Shown one piece after another: positions 42,033-52,343 of a stretch of DNA of 64,000 bases. Source of the stretch: Flavobacterium supellecticarium (lineage in GTDB: Bacteria > Bacteroidota > Bacteroidia > Flavobacteriales > Flavobacteriaceae); contig NZ_SSNZ01000008.1 of NCBI RefSeq assembly GCF_004801375.1, positions 62,001-126,000 of the forward strand, read 5' to 3'. Position numbers and translations under genes: made by a program. Each line of letters begins with the position of its first letter. Positions within the stretch are counted from its first letter, which is position 1. Below the pieces are notes generated by a model. That model was not told where the DNA came from. It did not search any database and saw only the letters and a list, made by a program, of their open reading frames with translations.

Positions 42033-42755
42033 ATGAGCTTGGGCATAGTTGTTATTCCTACATACAATGAGATCGAAAATATAGAGGGCATCATTAAAGC
42101 TGTTTTCGAATTGGACGTTTCATTTGATGTGCTGATTGTCGACGACAATTCGCCGGATGGAACTGCGACTAAGGTAAAAGAACTTCAGGAATTGTTTCCG
42201 AATCGCTTGTTTTTGGAAAACCGACTTAAAAAGTCAGGACTCGGAACGGCTTATGTACACGGATTCAAATGGGCATTAGCACGGAATTACGAGTATATTT
42301 TCGAAATGGATGCCGATTTCTCCCATAACCCCAAAGATCTTGAACGTTTGTATAAAGCCTGCGTTGATGGTGCCGGAATGGCAATTGGCTCGCGGTATGT
42401 TACCGGTGTTAATGTGGTAAACTGGCCGTTAAACCGCGTACTGTTGTCCTATTTCGCTTCGGTATATGTCGACCTGATTACCGGTATGAAAATCCACGAT
42501 GCAACGGCAGGATTTATTTGTTACAGACGAGAAGTGTTGGAAGAAATCAATCTGGATAAAATTAAATTTGTAGGGTACGCTTTTCAGATCGAAATGAAAT
42601 ACAGAACCTTTGTCAAAAAAAAGAAAATAGTAGAAGTGCCTATTATTTTTACCGATCGAACCAAAGGAGAGTCAAAAATGAGCAATGCTATTATAAAAGA
42701 AGCTATTTTTGGTGTAATTACTCTGCGCTTTAAAAAAATGATAAACCGATTATAG
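42033..42755 (+). CDS. Polyprenol monophosphomannose synthase-like glycosyltransferase
   Basis: 240 residues, GT2 fold. VIPTYNEIENIEGII, the LIVDDNSPDGTA metal and nucleotide region, FEMDADFSHNPKDLERL (DAD motif) and DATAGFICYRREVLEEI match dolichyl/polyprenyl-phosphate mannose synthases. It makes lipid-linked mannose used in protein or envelope glycosylation. First gene of a three-gene plus-strand group with dihydroorotase and a lipoprotein. Confidence 0.88.
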   Translation: MSLGIVVIPTYNEIENIEGIIKAVFELDVSFDVLIVDDNSPDGTATKVKELQELFPNRLFLENRLKKSGLGTAYVHGFKWALARNYEYIFEMDADFSHNPKDLERLYKACVDGAGMAIGSRYVTGVNVVNWPLNRVLLSYFASVYVDLITGMKIHDATAGFICYRREVLEEINLDKIKFVGYAFQIEMKYRTFVKKKKIVEVPIIFTDRTKGESKMSNAIIKEAIFGVITLRFKKMINRL

Positions 42756-42776
42756 ATTATAAGATAGAAAAGTACG

Positions 42777-44117
42777 ATGAGCAAGATATTGATCAAGAAT
42801 GCGAAGATTGTTAATGAAGGAGTTATCTTTGAAGGAGATGTGCTGGTGGAAGATAAATATATCAAGGAGGTTGCGGCAAGCATCAGTCCGAAATCTTCCG
42901 ACTGTGTGATTATTGATGCGGAGGGAAACTATCTTATTCCGGGTGCGATCGATGATCAGGTGCATTTTCGCGAACCGGGACTAACCCATAAAGGAAATAT
43001 TGCCTCCGAATCCAGAGCGGCTGTTGCGGGAGGGATAACTTCTTTTATCGAACAGCCCAATACGGTTCCGAATGCGGTAACTCAGGAATTATTAGAACAA
43101 AAATACCAGATTGCAGCCGAAACCTCATATGCGAATTATTCGTTTATGATGGGCGGAACCAATGATAATCTGGAAGAGATACTGAAAACAAATCCCAAAA
43201 ATGTAGCGGGAATTAAATTGTTTTTGGGATCATCGACCGGAAATATGCTGGTGGACAATGAAGAGACATTGGAGAAAATCTTTTCCAGTACGCCAATGCT
43301 GATTGCGGTTCATTGTGAAGACGAAGGAACGATTAAAGCCAATCTTGAAAAATATAAAGAAGAATACGGCGATAATATTCCGGTAAAATTCCATCACCTG
43401 ATTCGTAGCGAGGAAGCGTGCTATATTTCGTCGTCAAAAGCAATAGAGCTGGCGAAAAAAACAGGTGCGCGATTGCATATCTTCCACGTTTCGACAGCAA
43501 AGGAAACAGAATTGTTTACCAATAAGATTCCTTTGGAAGATAAAAAAATCACGGCAGAAGTATGTGTACATCATTTGTGGTTTACCGATGCCGATTATGA
43601 GAAAAAAGGAAATCTGATCAAATGGAATCCGGCGGTAAAAACAGCAAAAGATCGCGATGAATTATGGAAAGCGTTGCTGGATGATCGTATTGATGTGATT
43701 GCAACCGACCATGCGCCACATACGCTTGAGGAAAAACAAAATCCATATACCAGCGCTCCTTCCGGAGGTCCGTTAGTACAGCATGCTGTTGTAGCGATGT
43801 TTGAGGCCTATCATCAGGGGAAAATTTCATTAGAGAAGATCGTTGAAAAAATGGCGCACAATCCGGCAAAAATCTTTAAAATTGAAAAAAGAGGCTTTAT
43901 CCGTGAAGGGTATTTTGCCGATTTGGTTTTGGTAAACGCCGGGCAACCGTGGACGGTTAAAAAGGAAAATATTCTCTATAAATGTGGCTGGTCGCCGTTT
44001 GAAGGAGCTAATTTTAAATCGAGAATTACCCATACGCTGGTAAACGGGCAATTGGTTTATGTAAATTCAAAAGTAAAAGACATCCGTTGCGGTGAGCGTT
44101 TGTTATTTGATAGATAA
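42777..44117 (+). CDS. pyrC: Dihydroorotase
   Basis: 446 residues, class I-type amidohydrolase. Metal motif DDQVHFREPGLTHKG, LFLGSSTGNMLVD, HCEDEG, HIFHVSTAKE and the catalytic ATDHAPHTLEEKQ. It closes carbamoyl aspartate to dihydroorotate in pyrimidine synthesis. 21 nt after the glycosyltransferase. Confidence 0.92.
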   Translation: MSKILIKNAKIVNEGVIFEGDVLVEDKYIKEVAASISPKSSDCVIIDAEGNYLIPGAIDDQVHFREPGLTHKGNIASESRAAVAGGITSFIEQPNTVPNAVTQELLEQKYQIAAETSYANYSFMMGGTNDNLEEILKTNPKNVAGIKLFLGSSTGNMLVDNEETLEKIFSSTPMLIAVHCEDEGTIKANLEKYKEEYGDNIPVKFHHLIRSEEACYISSSKAIELAKKTGARLHIFHVSTAKETELFTNKIPLEDKKITAEVCVHHLWFTDADYEKKGNLIKWNPAVKTAKDRDELWKALLDDRIDVIATDHAPHTLEEKQNPYTSAPSGGPLVQHAVVAMFEAYHQGKISLEKIVEKMAHNPAKIFKIEKRGFIREGYFADLVLVNAGQPWTVKKENILYKCGWSPFEGANFKSRITHTLVNGQLVYVNSKVKDIRCGERLLFDR

Positions 44118-44122
44118 AAAGT

Positions 44123-44500
44123 ATGAAAAAGATCGTATTACTCATTGGTTTACTGTACTTTGTGGTTGCTTGTGATAAACAGGTGATGGAAAAGCCAGCC
44201 AATTTGATTCCGGAAGATAAGATGGTGGAAATATTAACGGATATTGCCATTTATCAAGCTGTAGAAGGTTATGATCCGCAGAAATTAACGACCAATAACG
44301 TCAAGTTAAACGATTTTATTTTTAATAAATATAAAGTCAATGCCAAGGTAATTGAAACGAGCAATAAATACTATGCTTCCGATGTAGATGGGTATAAAAA
44401 ACTATACGAAAAAGTAATCGATAATTTGGAAGAGCGGCGAAAAGAAGTTGGAGTTGAAATTGAAAAAACAACAGGTGTTAAACCTGCCGATGCTCCGTAA
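44123..44500 (+). CDS. DUF4296 lipoprotein
   Basis: 125 residues with signal MKKIVLLIGLLYFVVAC (lipobox Cys17) and the DUF4296 pattern (LIPEDKMVEILTDIAIYQAV, FIFNKYKVNAKVIETSNKYY). It lies 5 nt after pyrC, so it is part of the operon. It overlaps the convergent epimerase gene by 23 nt. Function unknown. Confidence 0.85.
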   Translation: MKKIVLLIGLLYFVVACDKQVMEKPANLIPEDKMVEILTDIAIYQAVEGYDPQKLTTNNVKLNDFIFNKYKVNAKVIETSNKYYASDVDGYKKLYEKVIDNLEERRKEVGVEIEKTTGVKPADAP

Positions 44501-45491
44501 TATAGCGTTTTGCTAAATCATAAAGATACGACTCCATAGGAGTAAACGAATAGTCCAGTTGCTGGACTATTTTTTTTGGACTGAATGTTTCCTGTGAATG
44601 TGCCGATTTGGCCGTTGCCTTGGTAAAACTTCTTTTTTGGAAAAAAACAGTCGAAAACAACCAATCCAATCGCCAGGCAATTGCGGTGGCCAATGGGCCG
44701 GCATAAAAAGAAGGTCTTTTTTTAGACATACCGTCGGCAATGGTAAACAGGATTTTTTCCAGAGAAAGATTTTCGGCTACCAATGTAAAACGTTTTCTTG
44801 AAACCGAGCTATCCATTAGTGAGATCATAATTTTTACGACATCCTCCACGGCAATAACGCCGGTTACTCCTTTGGAATAAAACGGGAATCCGGAAGCGAT
44901 TTGCTTAAAAATCTGCCCGCTGCCATTGTTCCAAAAACCACTACCAAAAATAATTCCGGGGTTTACGATCACAACATCCAGTCCTTCCTGTGAGGCGCGC
45001 CAGACTTCCATTTCGGCGCCAAACTTGGTAATGGCATAATCGCCATGCAGTTTTTCGGGATTCCAGTCGGTTTCTTCGGTAATAACCGATTGCCCTTCCG
45101 GAGCATCGCCCAAAGCGGCAATAGAGCTCACATAGCACAATTTCTGAACTTTAAAGTGGAGTGCGCAATTCACAATATTCGCGGTTCCTTCGATATTTGT
45201 TTTTCGTAGCTTTTCTTCGTCTTTCGGATCGAACGAAATCAACGCAGCACAATGATACACATAATCAATATCCCGGAAAGCTTTTTCCAATTGCGGAATA
45301 TCGGTAATATCGGCTTGAAGCCACTCGATACGGTCAAAGGATTCCAGTTGTTGATGTGTCTCGAAAAGTCTTCGGGTTAAGGTGATATTGGCTTCCGTAC
45401 GGTAAATGGCGCGAACCCTATCCTCTTTTCGGAGTAATTCCAGAAGAAGATAAGCGCCCACTAATCCGGTTCCGCCTGTAACAAGTATCAT
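44478..45491 (-). CDS. NAD-dependent epimerase/dehydratase family protein
   Basis: 337 residues from ATG 45491 (MILVTGGTGLVGAYLLLELL); the ORF extends to 45518 but the Rossmann strand should start near the N-terminus. Extended SDR signatures: GTGLVG, ADITD, YHCAALISFDP, the SSIAALG serine and YAITKFGAEMEVWRA (YxxxK). C-terminal region is of the dihydroflavonol reductase-like type. Substrate unknown. Confidence 0.88.
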   Translation of the reverse strand: MILVTGGTGLVGAYLLLELLRKEDRVRAIYRTEANITLTRRLFETHQQLESFDRIEWLQADITDIPQLEKAFRDIDYVYHCAALISFDPKDEEKLRKTNIEGTANIVNCALHFKVQKLCYVSSIAALGDAPEGQSVITEETDWNPEKLHGDYAITKFGAEMEVWRASQEGLDVVIVNPGIIFGSGFWNNGSGQIFKQIASGFPFYSKGVTGVIAVEDVVKIMISLMDSSVSRKRFTLVAENLSLEKILFTIADGMSKKRPSFYAGPLATAIAWRLDWLFSTVFFQKRSFTKATAKSAHSQETFSPKKIVQQLDYSFTPMESYLYDLAKRYITEHRQV

Positions 45492-45569
45492 AGTTGCAAA
45501 TGTACTAATTATCGCCACGGATAAAAGTAAGAAATATTTTAAAATTAAAAATTGTCAAAAAACAGGGTG

Positions 45570-45598
45570 TTTGAAATGCCTTAATTCGACTATCTTTG
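45570..45598 (+). promoter_or_regulatory. Consensus Bacteroidota promoter of tyrS
   Basis: TTTG (45570-45573), 17 nt, then TATCTTTG (45591-45598): a full match to both -33 and -7 elements, 17 nt before the tyrS ATG. The clearest promoter in the window. Confidence 0.8.
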
Positions 45599-45614
45599 TG
45601 CAAATTGAAAAAAA

Positions 45615-46907
45615 ATGAAGAATTTTATTGAAGAAGTGACTTGGAGAGGAATGCTCCACGACGTTATGCCAGGCACGGAAGAACATTTGTTGGAGCAGAT
45701 GCGGGTAGCGTATGTGGGAATTGACCCAACAGCGGATTCATTGCATATTGGACATTTGGTAGGCGTAATGATGCTAAAACATTTTCAGTTAAGCGGCCAC
45801 AAGCCTTTGGCGTTGGTTGGCGGGGCTACTGGAATGATAGGTGATCCGTCGGGTAAATCGAACGAACGAAACCTGTTGGACGAAGCTACATTGCGACACA
45901 ATCAGGAATCGATTAAGGCACAGTTGTCTCGTTTCCTGGATTTTACTTCCGATGCGCCCAATGCAGCAGAATTAGTGAATAACTATGACTGGATGAAGGA
46001 ATTCTCGTTTTTGGATTTTATCCGTGATGTAGGAAAACACATTACTGTGAACTACATGATGGCTAAAGACTCCGTAAAAAAACGGCTTTCATCGGAATCG
46101 GCTGAAGGAATGTCTTTTACCGAATTTACGTATCAGTTGGTTCAGGGGTATGACTTTTTACATTTGTACAAAGCGAAAAATTGTACGCTTCAAATGGGAG
46201 GAAGTGACCAGTGGGGTAATATTACCACCGGAACAGAATTGGTGCGCCGAAAAGAAAGTGGAAAAGCCTATGCGTTAACATGTCCGTTAATTACAAAAGC
46301 CGACGGAACCAAATTTGGTAAATCCGAAGGCGGAAACATTTGGCTGGATGCCGAAAGAACCTCGCCGTATAAGTTCTACCAATACTGGTTGAATACGTCC
46401 GATACGGATGCGGAAAAATATATTAAGATCTTTACCTTTTTATCCAAAGCGGAAATCGAAGCCTTAATCGAACAACATAGAGGTGAGCCACATTTACGTG
46501 CGTTACAAAAGCGTCTGGCGGAAGAAATTACCATTATGGTACATTCCAAAACCGATTTGGAAAATGCAATCAAAGCGTCGAATATTCTATTTGGAAATTC
46601 CACATCGGAAGACTTAAAAGACTTGGATGCCAAAACATTTTTGGATGTTTTTGAAGGAGTGCCACAAGCTGAAATAGCCCAAGCGGAAATCGAATCCGGA
46701 GTGGGTATTATCGAAGCGTTATCGGGTAAATCCGGATTTTTGGCTTCTAATAGCGAAGCGCGTCGGGCTTTAAAAGAAAACTCGATTGCGGTTAATAAAG
46801 AAAAAGTAACGGAAGACTATCAAATCACGAGTAAAGACCTGATCAATGGACAATTTGTACTGTTGCAAAGAGGGAAAAAGAATTATTTTGTGATTCGTGC
46901 CGTATAA
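45615..46907 (+). CDS. tyrS: Tyrosyl-tRNA synthetase
   Basis: 430 residues, class I. HIGH motif in [16 protein letters not shown], tyrosine pocket [31 protein letters not shown], the KMSKS equivalent [12 protein letters not shown] and a C-terminal S4-like RNA-binding region ([16 protein letters not shown]). Complete. Confidence 0.96.
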   Translation: MKNFIEEVTWRGMLHDVMPGTEEHLLEQMRVAYVGIDPTADSLHIGHLVGVMMLKHFQLSGHKPLALVGGATGMIGDPSGKSNERNLLDEATLRHNQESIKAQLSRFLDFTSDAPNAAELVNNYDWMKEFSFLDFIRDVGKHITVNYMMAKDSVKKRLSSESAEGMSFTEFTYQLVQGYDFLHLYKAKNCTLQMGGSDQWGNITTGTELVRRKESGKAYALTCPLITKADGTKFGKSEGGNIWLDAERTSPYKFYQYWLNTSDTDAEKYIKIFTFLSKAEIEALIEQHRGEPHLRALQKRLAEEITIMVHSKTDLENAIKASNILFGNSTSEDLKDLDAKTFLDVFEGVPQAEIAQAEIESGVGIIEALSGKSGFLASNSEARRALKENSIAVNKEKVTEDYQITSKDLINGQFVLLQRGKKNYFVIRAV

Positions 46908-46908
46908 A

Positions 46909-46939
46909 AAGAAAGGGAGTTTTTAAAACTCCCTTTCTT
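46909..46939. terminator. Terminator between tyrS and the LuxE-like gene
   Basis: Stem AAGAAAGGGAGTTTT/AAAACTCCCTTTCTT followed by ATTTTTTTAT, convergent. Confidence 0.9.
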
Positions 46940-46945
46940 ATTTTT

Positions 46946-47926
46946 TTATAACACCATAAGGTTACAACCCCGTATATCGGAATTGTCAAACCGTCCGAGT
47001 ACTTCAAAAGAATGGTTTGAATATTTTTTGCCTAAATCCTGAGTAGCGATAAACGAACAGGAATTGATATTGGCCAGATCAATGACATTAATTCCACCGG
47101 TTTTGCCGGTTTCAATATAGGATAGCGCATCTTCCGTATCGCGGATTAGGATATCCATCCAGGGTGGACATTCGAAAATACCATCCCCTAACGAATACGC
47201 CTGCGATAGCAATTCGGTCATTCCATATTCGGAGTGGATTTTGGAAACCCCAAAACCTTTAGCTAAAATAGCGTGTAATTCTTCGCGGATAATCTCTTTA
47301 CGACGTCCTTTCATACCACCGGTTTCCATGATAATGGTATTTTTTAGCGCGAACGATTGCATTTCGATCAGATCCAATAGTGCATAGGTAACGCCAATCA
47401 GGATGATATTCTGACCTTCGTTATCGAGTTTGATCAATTTGGCGATCAACTCGTCGTAATTATTCAGGTAAAAACCGCTATCTGGCTGATTAGAGCGTTG
47501 TATCAGATCTTCAACCATATAGATAAGGGACGAGCCTTCGCGTTCCAGATAAGAAGGTAAAAGCGCCAGTACGACGTAATCTTCGATATTGCCGTAAAAC
47601 TGTGAGAAACCCAATTGAAAACTTTCCTCGTAATACTGTAAGTCGGTCACCAAATGTCGACTCGTGCTCATTCCGGTTGTTCCGCTACTGGTAAAAATGG
47701 TCTGAACCGGATCGGTACTACTTACAACCTCGTGACTTTTAAAAAACTGGATGGGTAAAAACGGAATGTCTAGTAGCTGTTTGACATTGGTTTTGTCCTT
47801 TTTTAAAAGGGTGCAAAAATCCCGATAGACACTATTGTTGTCGAACTGATGACGGAAGACTTTGAGCGTGGTTTTTTCAAATTCCTTTTTAGAGGCAATC
47901 TGAAAGATATCGGCAGAAGTGATCAA
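46946..47926 (-). CDS. LuxE-type acyl-protein synthetase/adenylating protein
   Basis: TTG 47926 is the best start (MITSADIFQIASKKEFEK), just after a terminator and a -7 box. The ORF extends to 48022, but that part covers the terminator. The AMP-binding-like signature TIFTSSGTTGMSTSRH and EYGMTELLSQAY match the LuxE/PaaK-like group. In Bacteroidota this family sits with polysaccharide or lipid genes; the substrate is unknown. Confidence 0.8.
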   Translation of the reverse strand: MITSADIFQIASKKEFEKTTLKVFRHQFDNNSVYRDFCTLLKKDKTNVKQLLDIPFLPIQFFKSHEVVSSTDPVQTIFTSSGTTGMSTSRHLVTDLQYYEESFQLGFSQFYGNIEDYVVLALLPSYLEREGSSLIYMVEDLIQRSNQPDSGFYLNNYDELIAKLIKLDNEGQNIILIGVTYALLDLIEMQSFALKNTIIMETGGMKGRRKEIIREELHAILAKGFGVSKIHSEYGMTELLSQAYSLGDGIFECPPWMDILIRDTEDALSYIETGKTGGINVIDLANINSCSFIATQDLGKKYSNHSFEVLGRFDNSDIRGCNLMVL

Positions 47927-47943
47927 GAGTATAACTTTTTGAG

Positions 47944-47951
47944 CAAAAATA
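47944..47951 (-). promoter_or_regulatory. Predicted -7 box of the LuxE-like gene
   Basis: The minus strand reads TATTTTTG, 17 nt before the TTG at 47926, and supports that unusual start. Confidence 0.55.
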
Positions 47952-47959
47952 CAAAATAA

Positions 47960-47986
47960 AAAAGCACCAACGCGAGTTGGTGCTTT
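47960..47986 (-). terminator. Terminator of the repeat-protein/metalloprotease operon
   Basis: Stem AGCACCAAC/GTTGGTGCT with a GCGA loop; T-run on the minus strand, 23 nt past the stop of the 48009 gene. Confidence 0.9.
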
Positions 47987-48008
47987 TGAAAAAAATATCG
48001 GAAACGGC

Positions 48009-48989
48009 TTACTTCTTGTCAATAAGATTTTGTACGAGTTTTTTTAGTTCGTCTATTTCCTTTGATTGTTGTTCCAGTTTCTGATTTTGAACTTCATTTA
48101 TTCTGTTTTGCTGCAAAATATAGAGTGTTAGCTCTTCGATTTTTTCCTGTTGGATTTTGGTCATCTCGCCTAAGGCAATTCCTTCTTCTGCAACCTGAGT
48201 AGCAGACGGAACGTTTATCAAATGACCTTTATCCTGAATGTGTTTTTCAACTTCAGCAAGTGTTGGTAATTTGTATTCCGGTTGGAAAACGTAATCGGCC
48301 CAGGCAGATTGAAGATTTACACGGACTTCCTCGGTTAAAATACCTCCTTTAACAAATAAATTATAAGTGTTTAAGTTTACACCTCCGGCTGTTGTCGGGA
48401 AATTACCGAAGCCGGAACCGATACCTACTTTACCGTTTAGTTTTACTAAATCCAGAGCAAAATCGCCCCAGATAAGCGGACTTGTATTGAAACTGTTATT
48501 AATGATTAATTTGTTGCTAGTGTGTTCGTAATAACCTGAATAGCTGCCTATAAAGATATTGTTGGAACCCTGCGCCTCGCCACCGGCATTATGACCAATA
48601 AAAGTATTGCCACTACCGCTTTCATTTTCGCCACCAGCATAAACACCGAGATAAACGTTTTCATTTCCGCTAGAACTAGCTTTTCCACTTTCGTGTCCAA
48701 GATAGACATTTGATGCCCCTGTAGTATTGGTAATGCCGGCAGTATTTCCAATAAAAGTATTTGAATGGCCATTTGTATTTGCAATTCCGGTTTGATGCCC
48801 AAAAAAAGAATTAGAAATACCGGAAGAAGTGTTTATTTTTCCGGATTGATAACCATAGAAAGTATTTTTTTGACCGTTAGATCCTGCTTCAAGCCCGCCA
48901 CTTGTTATTGATGAAGTCGCAATGCTTTGAGCGTTTATAATATTGATTGCAAATGTCAAACTGAGAGTTATAAAATATTTAGAGCACAT
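48009..48989 (-). CDS. Repeat-rich surface protein B (N-x-F-I-G-x-x-A-G type)
   Basis: 326 residues: signal peptide (MCSKYFITLSLTFAINIINA), then about ten repeats of the NTFIGxxAGxxN kind (GNTAGITNTTGASNVYLGH), as in YadA-head-like or tail-fibre folds. A conserved module (ADYVFQPEYKLPTLAEVEKH, NVPSATQVAEEGIALGEM) and a C-terminal coiled-coil follow. No T9SS sorting domain. Paralogue of the protein at 52344-53354; 6 nt after the metalloprotease. Confidence 0.8.
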   Translation of the reverse strand: MCSKYFITLSLTFAINIINAQSIATSSITSGGLEAGSNGQKNTFYGYQSGKINTSSGISNSFFGHQTGIANTNGHSNTFIGNTAGITNTTGASNVYLGHESGKASSSGNENVYLGVYAGGENESGSGNTFIGHNAGGEAQGSNNIFIGSYSGYYEHTSNKLIINNSFNTSPLIWGDFALDLVKLNGKVGIGSGFGNFPTTAGGVNLNTYNLFVKGGILTEEVRVNLQSAWADYVFQPEYKLPTLAEVEKHIQDKGHLINVPSATQVAEEGIALGEMTKIQQEKIEELTLYILQQNRINEVQNQKLEQQSKEIDELKKLVQNLIDKK

Positions 48990-48995
48990 ATTATG

Positions 48996-51900
48996 TTATT
49001 GTTTAATTATTTTTTTCGTTACTAGTTCGCCGGTGCTTGATTTGATTGTTAGGAAGTAAATCCCGTTTTGTAAATCGGACATGTCGATCTGATATAGTTG
49101 TGTGCTTTCTTTTAGTTTGTAAATGAAAATAGATTTTCCTTCAAAAGAACTAATAGCGATCTCTGTCATTGGTGCACCCGATGTTTCAATTTTTATACGG
49201 CTTGTGGTCGGATTTGGATAAAGTCGGATTTGGTCTATAGTTGTTTCTGGAGCCATTTTCAGATCTTCAAATACTGTTTTTTGTTCTGGACAATTTTCGA
49301 TTTTAGCCAGCATGTTGGCACCGCTTTTTACCACGCTATTCGGTTTAAAAATAATCGTATTTCCGGCTTTTAAATTTACATTGACACCACTGTTTATAGT
49401 GTAATTGCCATTTAAAGTAATAGTATTTGAAACCTGATGCGTAGTGTTGGTCGCTTCGGTTGTATTTAAAACCAGATCGTTATCGCAGTTTGTTGTTGGG
49501 TTGCAGTTCGCTGTAATAGTCTTTGTCGCTGTACTGGTACAGCCATTAACATCGGTAACGGTAACTGAAATGGTTCCTGGAAGTGACGTCCAATTAACAA
49601 GCACGTTAGACTGATTGTTTAAGCCGTTAATAGATCCTGCTCCGGAGGTTATAGACCATTGCGCTCTTTGTCCCTCTTGTAATACAACAAAATTATTGGT
49701 TGCATTACTGTTTGTGGAACAGGCTGATGTGCTTCCCAGGATATTTGCAGATGCCATGCCTACCGTTATGGTTTTGGTTATGGTATTTCCACCGGAAATT
49801 AAAGTTACGGTATAAGTGCCGGCACTTGAAAAAGTATGTGACGGATTAGCCAGAGTTGAGGTGTTATTTGCTCCTGATGCTGAATCTCCAAAATTCCAGC
49901 TAAAGGTTTGAGTACAAACGTTAGCATTGAATTTGTAGGTGAGACACCCGGAAGCGCTATGACTGATGGTGTTGTTAAAAGCTGTTTCTATTTTCGCATC
50001 AACCATGTTCGGTAAAGCATAAGATAAAGATTGTTGTAAAATTGGCCCGTTAGGGGTAAAATTACAGGCATTAGCATTATCTGGTGTAGCTATGATATTT
50101 GGATTGTGTATTACGGCAAGTTTTGAATTTGTGAAGCTTAAATATATTTTGTTATCAGGACCTTTTTGAAATCCATTAATGGTTGCACTACCGTTAAAAA
50201 TAGTCATACGACTTTCATTTGGATTTACTGCATTCGCATTTATTTGATATACTTTGCTTCCGGCGCCGTAATAGAAAAGAGCAGAGTCAGGGCTAAATGA
50301 ACCTGAGTAGTAAAGTTCATTTGAGCTTGTTGATTTCATATTTGATACTGCTCCAGTAAACTTATTGAAATCAAATAAAAGCACCGTGCCTGCTCTGTTG
50401 ATATAGGCTATTTTATTGCCGTTAGGTGAAAACTCTATTGTAGATAGATTTCGGGTAATATTAGTGGGCAGGGCAGTTTCATTAATAAAGCTCAATCCGG
50501 AAGAGGTTAAAGAGTAGACAACTAAAAAATAACCTGAAGATTTACGTGACGATGTAACGATCCAATAGCCATCACAATGTTGTGCAGCACTAACGCCTTC
50601 ACCTCCTAATATGGAGTTGTTGTCACCGGTTAAGTAACCGTTTGGAAAGGTAATGGGTTGGCCTACGGTAGATGACATGGAAATTACGCCATTTGAGTTG
50701 TTTATAATGCTGTACCTAAAACCGTTATTTGTTAGATCTGAACCTTTTGTGAAGATGTAATACTGATTGTTGTTGGCTGGATTTTTTACAGTTATTGCGC
50801 CACTAGCAGAACTAGTGTCACCTTTTATGGAATTGGAATTGTTAATTAGTATGTGGTTTTTGTTCCAGACATTGATCCCGTTGGTGTAGAACAATACATT
50901 CCCGGAAGGATCATTTTGTACAGAACAAGCCTCCTGCATTGTATTAGTGAAAGGGATGGAAGAATTGTATAGGGGAGTTCCAGTGTTGAAATTAAGCCCG
51001 TTATAGGTACTGAAATACCAGGAATTGTCTTCATTTTGTATTGGTTGGCACAAAGAATTAAAGATTTGTTTAGCCGAAGTGGATGATGAGGTGCCGTTAT
51101 TAATCGTTAATGTGACATTATAGGGAGAATTGCTTACAGAGGAAAATAAGTGTGTGGGGTTTTGTAATGTTGAGGTATTGTTATTTCCGGAGGCTGGATC
51201 GCCAAAGTTCCAAAGGTATGTTATATTCGAACCGGTCATGGTTGGTGAAAATGTAACCGTTGTTCCTTGGCAAGGAGCATAATTGCTTGCTGAAAAAGTT
51301 GCCGATATCATGTTTTGATAGTTACAAATACCGGTATAAATTGAATTGTCGGTATCGAATAATTCGTATCTATATGTGAATAAGGTGGCGAACATTCTAG
51401 AACGTTGCCCTTCGGAGAAGTGTGTTGAGCAATTGTCGTCACCATAATCCATATGATTGTGTATGTCGTCTGGTTGGTTGTTTGGCTCTATACAGGTGTC
51501 TTTGTTGATGCATAGGAAATTTGCGGTTTCAGTAGGTGGTGTATCGCAAATACGATCTCCGGCTAGATTGCAGTTTGAATTGTTTAGTTCTGTACAGCCC
51601 TCATGGAATGTATGATACAGTCCCAGGAAGTGACCAACTTCGTGAACGAGTGTTTTACCCAAGTTGTAGTTTGGCATTAGATTGCAATTTTGGCAATATT
51701 GAGCACTTCCAAAAACATCAGATCTGATAACGACACCATCAAATATGGGGGAAGTATTTGGAAACATAGAGTATCCTAAAGTAGTTCCCGCAGCACCGGT
51801 GTTGCTAATGCTTTTTACAACCCAGATCCTTAAGTAACGATTTGAAGAAATTGTGGTTCCGGCTATATTGACTAAATTTTGTTGTTCGGTTTGAGCATCA

Positions 51901-52331
51901 TGATCGGTTAAAGCTGTACTTAAGAGGTGTACTATACCGGGAGTTGTTTGTGTTCCTCCGCTTGATGGGATTGCTATATTACCAGCTTTTGTTGCTAGGC
52001 AAAAATTAATTCCATGTGGATTGAAATAGGAGTTTAAGGCTGTTATCTGACTGGTAACCTGATTGTCTGAAATGTTTTCAGGATTATTAACCCCTCCGTG
52101 TACAATATAAACAACCACAGGGATCGTTATCATTGCAGATGCAGCTAACTTGGAACTCTGATTTTGAGTCTGATTTATTGTTCGATCCATCTCGTCCAGA
52201 TAATTTTGGATCGAAGGATTTTCTTTTAGTGCATTGCGCATCAGTTCATCGGTAAGACAGGGTTCCGATTGTGCAAATCCTTTTATAGCGATTAACAGTA
52301 CTATAAGGATAGTAAGGTATTGTTTTTTCAT
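48996..52331 (-). CDS. Secreted M43-type metalloprotease with PKD domains and T9SS signal
   Basis: 1111 residues. Signal peptide (MKKQYLTILIVLLIAIKGFA), a pappalysin-like catalytic domain with HEVGHFLGLYH at about 230-240 and a downstream Met-turn region (DDIHNHMDYGDD), PKD-like domains (YLWNFGDPASGNNNTSTL and FSWNFGDSASGANNTSTL), and a C-terminal T9SS type A sorting domain (IRLYPNPTTSRIKIETSG ... VTKKIIKQ). It is probably exported and cleaved at the surface. 12 nt after the 52344 gene and 6 nt before the 48009 gene, so all three form one operon. Confidence 0.9.
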   Translation of the reverse strand: MKKQYLTILIVLLIAIKGFAQSEPCLTDELMRNALKENPSIQNYLDEMDRTINQTQNQSSKLAASAMITIPVVVYIVHGGVNNPENISDNQVTSQITALNSYFNPHGINFCLATKAGNIAIPSSGGTQTTPGIVHLLSTALTDHDAQTEQQNLVNIAGTTISSNRYLRIWVVKSISNTGAAGTTLGYSMFPNTSPIFDGVVIRSDVFGSAQYCQNCNLMPNYNLGKTLVHEVGHFLGLYHTFHEGCTELNNSNCNLAGDRICDTPPTETANFLCINKDTCIEPNNQPDDIHNHMDYGDDNCSTHFSEGQRSRMFATLFTYRYELFDTDNSIYTGICNYQNMISATFSASNYAPCQGTTVTFSPTMTGSNITYLWNFGDPASGNNNTSTLQNPTHLFSSVSNSPYNVTLTINNGTSSSTSAKQIFNSLCQPIQNEDNSWYFSTYNGLNFNTGTPLYNSSIPFTNTMQEACSVQNDPSGNVLFYTNGINVWNKNHILINNSNSIKGDTSSASGAITVKNPANNNQYYIFTKGSDLTNNGFRYSIINNSNGVISMSSTVGQPITFPNGYLTGDNNSILGGEGVSAAQHCDGYWIVTSSRKSSGYFLVVYSLTSSGLSFINETALPTNITRNLSTIEFSPNGNKIAYINRAGTVLLFDFNKFTGAVSNMKSTSSNELYYSGSFSPDSALFYYGAGSKVYQINANAVNPNESRMTIFNGSATINGFQKGPDNKIYLSFTNSKLAVIHNPNIIATPDNANACNFTPNGPILQQSLSYALPNMVDAKIETAFNNTISHSASGCLTYKFNANVCTQTFSWNFGDSASGANNTSTLANPSHTFSSAGTYTVTLISGGNTITKTITVGMASANILGSTSACSTNSNATNNFVVLQEGQRAQWSITSGAGSINGLNNQSNVLVNWTSLPGTISVTVTDVNGCTSTATKTITANCNPTTNCDNDLVLNTTEATNTTHQVSNTITLNGNYTINSGVNVNLKAGNTIIFKPNSVVKSGANMLAKIENCPEQKTVFEDLKMAPETTIDQIRLYPNPTTSRIKIETSGAPMTEIAISSFEGKSIFIYKLKESTQLYQIDMSDLQNGIYFLTIKSSTGELVTKKIIKQ

Positions 52332-52343
52332 GCTGTTAAAGGA